A model generated the notes under the pieces. It saw nothing but the letters and a program-made list of their open reading frames with translations, searched no databases and was not told the origin of the DNA. A stretch of DNA of 64,000 bases, from the NCBI GenBank assembly GCA_030062745.1, contig CP099842.1, forward strand, positions 27,148,307 through 27,212,306, written 5' to 3'. The position numbers and the translations under genes were made by a program. This document shows positions 61,861 to 64,000 of this stretch, in pieces. The stretch comes from Capitulum mitella. Its lineage: Eukaryota > Arthropoda > Thecostraca > Pollicipedomorpha > Pollicipedidae. The number at the start of each line of letters is the position of its first letter. The stretch's first letter is position 1.

Positions 61861-62300
61861 GGCGGCCAGGCCGGGCGACGCTGACGACGCGATCCTCGCC
61901 GCCGACGCCGAACGACTATCGATCTCGCCCGGCCGGCGGGGGACCTGCCCGACGCCAGCGCCGCCGGGCGGCTGCTATAGGAACTGCCACACGGGCTTTG
62001 CGAGCCTGTATGCGTGTAGCGACATACGAGCTTGGGTTTAGAGTCTGAACCAGCGTGGCAGGGGTCGCTCTCTCAGCTGCTGTTTTGCGATGGACAGTTC
62101 ACGCAGTTTTAGTTTGAAAGGCGTTTCAGAGTATATTTCTTTGGAATATGCAGCCATGGTCCCAGCGGTGTCCTGTCGTGGTGACGGCGGTCGATGCCAT
62201 CGAAGCAAACTGACGCATTTTTTCCCATCACGTGTATGCATATTATACACTTAGTGCACTGCTTGCTCGAATGCGGTATTATCTCCGCGCAGAGACAGCA
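61861..62300 (-). other. 5' flank / presumed leader and promoter region of the Cip/Kip gene
   Basis: The GC-rich leader (61,861-61,990) grades into moderate-GC DNA. No convincing TATA box was seen. A short open frame on the same strand (62,250-62,038) has no recognisable similarity. The (TA)n(TG)n tract begins just upstream at about 62,315. Confidence 0.35.
61975..62025 (-). promoter_or_regulatory. Possible upstream ORF in the 5' leader of the Cip/Kip gene
   Basis: The only ATG in the 165 bp upstream of the gene's start opens a 16-codon frame (ATG at 62,025, TAG ending 61,975) that closes 114 nt before the main ATG. Human CDKN1B also has a regulatory uORF, so a translational role is conceivable. 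The transcription start is unknown, so it is not certain that this sequence is transcribed. Confidence 0.25.
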
Positions 62301-62311
62301 GAAAGTGCACA

Positions 62312-62313
<2 letters not shown>

Positions 62314-62388
<75 letters not shown>

Positions 62389-62390
62389 CT
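62314..62390. repeat. (TA)n(TG)n compound microsatellite
   Basis: About 25 TA units directly followed by about 12 TG units. Confidence 0.97.
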
Positions 62391-62489
62391 AGGGGCGTCA
62401 CCTGTTTACTTTTGTCCATGCAATGCCAAAAGCATAATACTAATTCATTCCAATTTTAGGAGAGCAGCTTCCCCTCGTGTCTTCGGTTT

Positions 62490-63425
62490 TTGGGCAGAAG
62501 TTCGTCGGTCTTAAGTCCACAAGGCAGCTGTTCGTCGGGTAATAATTCGCAAAAACAAAAGTTCGTTGGACAGAAGTTCATCTAAGGCAAAAGTTCCTCT
62601 AGCAAAAGTTCGTATAGGACAAAAGTTTGCCCAGATCAAAAGTTCGTCCAGGAAAAAGTTCGTATAGGATATATAAGTTCGTCTACGACAAGAGTTTGTC
62701 CAAGACAAAAGTTCATCGGACTTCAGTTCGTCGGACAAAAGTTCGCTGTGAAAAGGTTCGTCCAGGGCAAAAGTTCGTCTAGGACAACAAAAGTTCCTCT
62801 CGAAGAAATTCGTTCCAGACAAAAGTTCGTCTTCGACAAAAGTTCGTCTGGGGCAAAACGTTAGGTTAGGAGGTTAGGTTAGGCTAAGCAAAGTTACTAT
62901 TTTGGGCCCATTCCTTTTCCATTACGAACCCTTTCCGATACGAAGCTTAAGTTTACGAACTTTTGGTTAGGGATCTTTTTCCTTACGAACGTTTTCCCTT
63001 ACCAACCTTTTTCCTACGAACCTTTTCCATAAGAGCCTTTTGTAGTGCGAACCTTTTCCATTAGCGAGAGGAACTTTTGCCCCTGACGAACCCTTGTTCT
63101 AGGCAAACTTTCGCGTGATGGACTTTTGTCCTAGACAAGCTTTTGCCCCAAACGAGCTTTTTGCCTTATGCGAACTTTTGTCCTAGACGAACTTCTGCGA
63201 AAAAAACTTTTGTCCCAGACGAACCTTTAACCTCGACGGACTTTAGCCCTAGGCGAACCTTTCGAAGAATTTTTGCACGACGAATTTTTGTCCTAGATGA
63301 ATTTTTGCCCTAGACGAACCTTTACACGACGAACTTCAGGACGACGAAATTCTATCCTACGAACTTTGACGAACTAAGACGAATTTTTGTCCCTCGAACT
63401 TCTGCGATGCGAACTTTTGCCTTAA
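62490..63425. repeat. Foldback array of 17-20-bp units in two opposite orientations
   Basis: The left part (about 62,490-62,850) reads as degenerate AAAAGTTCGTCTAGGAC units. The right part (about 62,915-63,425) reads as the reverse complement, GTCCTAGACGAACTTTTG. The two arms meet around a short (TTAGG)4 tract at 62,861-62,885. Long inverted repeats built from short tandem units are the architecture of Drosophila Foldback elements. No coding capacity was seen. Confidence 0.8.
62861..62885 (+). repeat. Short interstitial (TTAGG)4 tract
   Basis: Four TTAGG units with one AGG interruption. TTAGG is the ancestral arthropod telomere repeat. Confidence 0.6.
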
Positions 63426-64000
63426 AATCGTCTCCTCCCACGCCAATGTCACTACACATGTTCTCTTTCATATTGGCACAGCCAAGGGGAGGGGGGCCGT
63501 GGGGCGTGGCTTCCCCCTTAGGCCCGTATTTTTGTGAAAACCATTGGACATCATCTTCCCAGCAGGTGTTTTTCGTATGATTTCAATTTACATTGAACTC
63601 CGCCTCTTCCCCTTAAGGAAATCCTGTTTGCGCGCCTGCTCTTTGATGACACCTTTTTAGCTCGAAAACTTTAAGTGATAGAATTCGATGGAATATATGA
63701 AAGCATTCTTTGTCTCTTGATAATGATTTTCTTCACTTTCGTATGGTGAGATTGCATTTGAGATAAGAGAAACATACCTTGAGATAAATGACGCAAAAAT
63801 CAGCTTTAGTTAGTAGATGTCGCCTGCGATCGTTCACAGATGGCGCTAAATGCGTATGATTTATAGAATTAAGATTGGCTGTCACGGTTTCCCGCAAAAT
63901 GACTGTTTATGCTATTTTTTTTCCAGCGAACTGAATTCTATTTATAAGCAAGAAGCTTAGCAGGGCATGTCAGAGTACCTTACCACGGGTCATCGGAGCA
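63426..64000. other. No gene recognised
   Basis: AT-moderate. A G/C-tract segment (about 63,481-63,530) resembles the foldback family seen at other sites in the window. Confidence 0.5.

Noticed and set aside
60940-61884. 314-codon plus-strand open frame across the CDK inhibitor exon
   Set aside because: It is the antisense of a GC-rich real exon, is Arg/Pro-rich where it overlaps, and has no recognisable domain.

Overview
The window looks like nuclear DNA of an invertebrate animal, most likely an arthropod. Supporting signs are a split gene with a Kozak start and a consensus splice donor, a four-unit interstitial TTAGG (arthropod-type telomere) tract near 62,861, and many short non-autonomous transposons, minisatellites and microsatellites. 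No bacterial or viral gene organisation, rRNA, convincing tRNA or CRISPR array was seen. Base composition switches sharply between AT-moderate sequence and very GC- and CpG-rich islands. The largest island domain, about 7.2-14.5 kb, holds long open frames on both strands, as expected when stop codons are rare.

Only one protein-coding gene is firmly supported. It lies on the minus strand at about 61.0-61.9 kb and encodes a Cip/Kip cyclin-dependent kinase inhibitor (CDKN1/p27/dacapo family). It has an RxLFG cyclin-binding motif, an RWNFDF Cdk-binding strand and a PLPGRYQW segment, a GCCGCCATG start and a CAG|GTCAGT donor. The 3' part is unresolved; a second exon at 61,278-61,052 with a poly(A) signal at 60,689-60,684 is the best candidate. 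A 16-codon upstream ORF lies in the presumed 5' leader.

The rest is mostly non-coding. From left to right: GC islands with a 414-bp inverted-repeat MITE (4.8-5.2 kb); a foldback element at 6.65 kb; the GC domain (7.2-14.5 kb); a possible TATA/Inr core promoter (18.2 kb); a degenerate repeat field with poly-G tracts (18.5-19.5 kb); a TTAA-flanked piggyBac-type MITE (24.36-25.50 kb) with a second, inverted copy at 38.86-40.03 kb; CRE/CCAAT promoter-like modules at 30.2 and 32.1 kb; two copies of a roughly 100-bp SINE-like element, each with its own target-site duplication (32.97 and 33.27 kb); an E-box (CACGTG) cluster at 37.6-38.45 kb; a (CT)n tract; a 37-bp minisatellite (42.5-43.0 kb); several perfect hairpins; and, beside the CDKN1 gene, an array of 17-20-bp units arranged as a large inverted repeat around the TTAGG tract (62.5-63.4 kb). 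No coding transposase was recognised, so the mobile elements all appear non-autonomous. I found no evidence for a novel multi-gene system.
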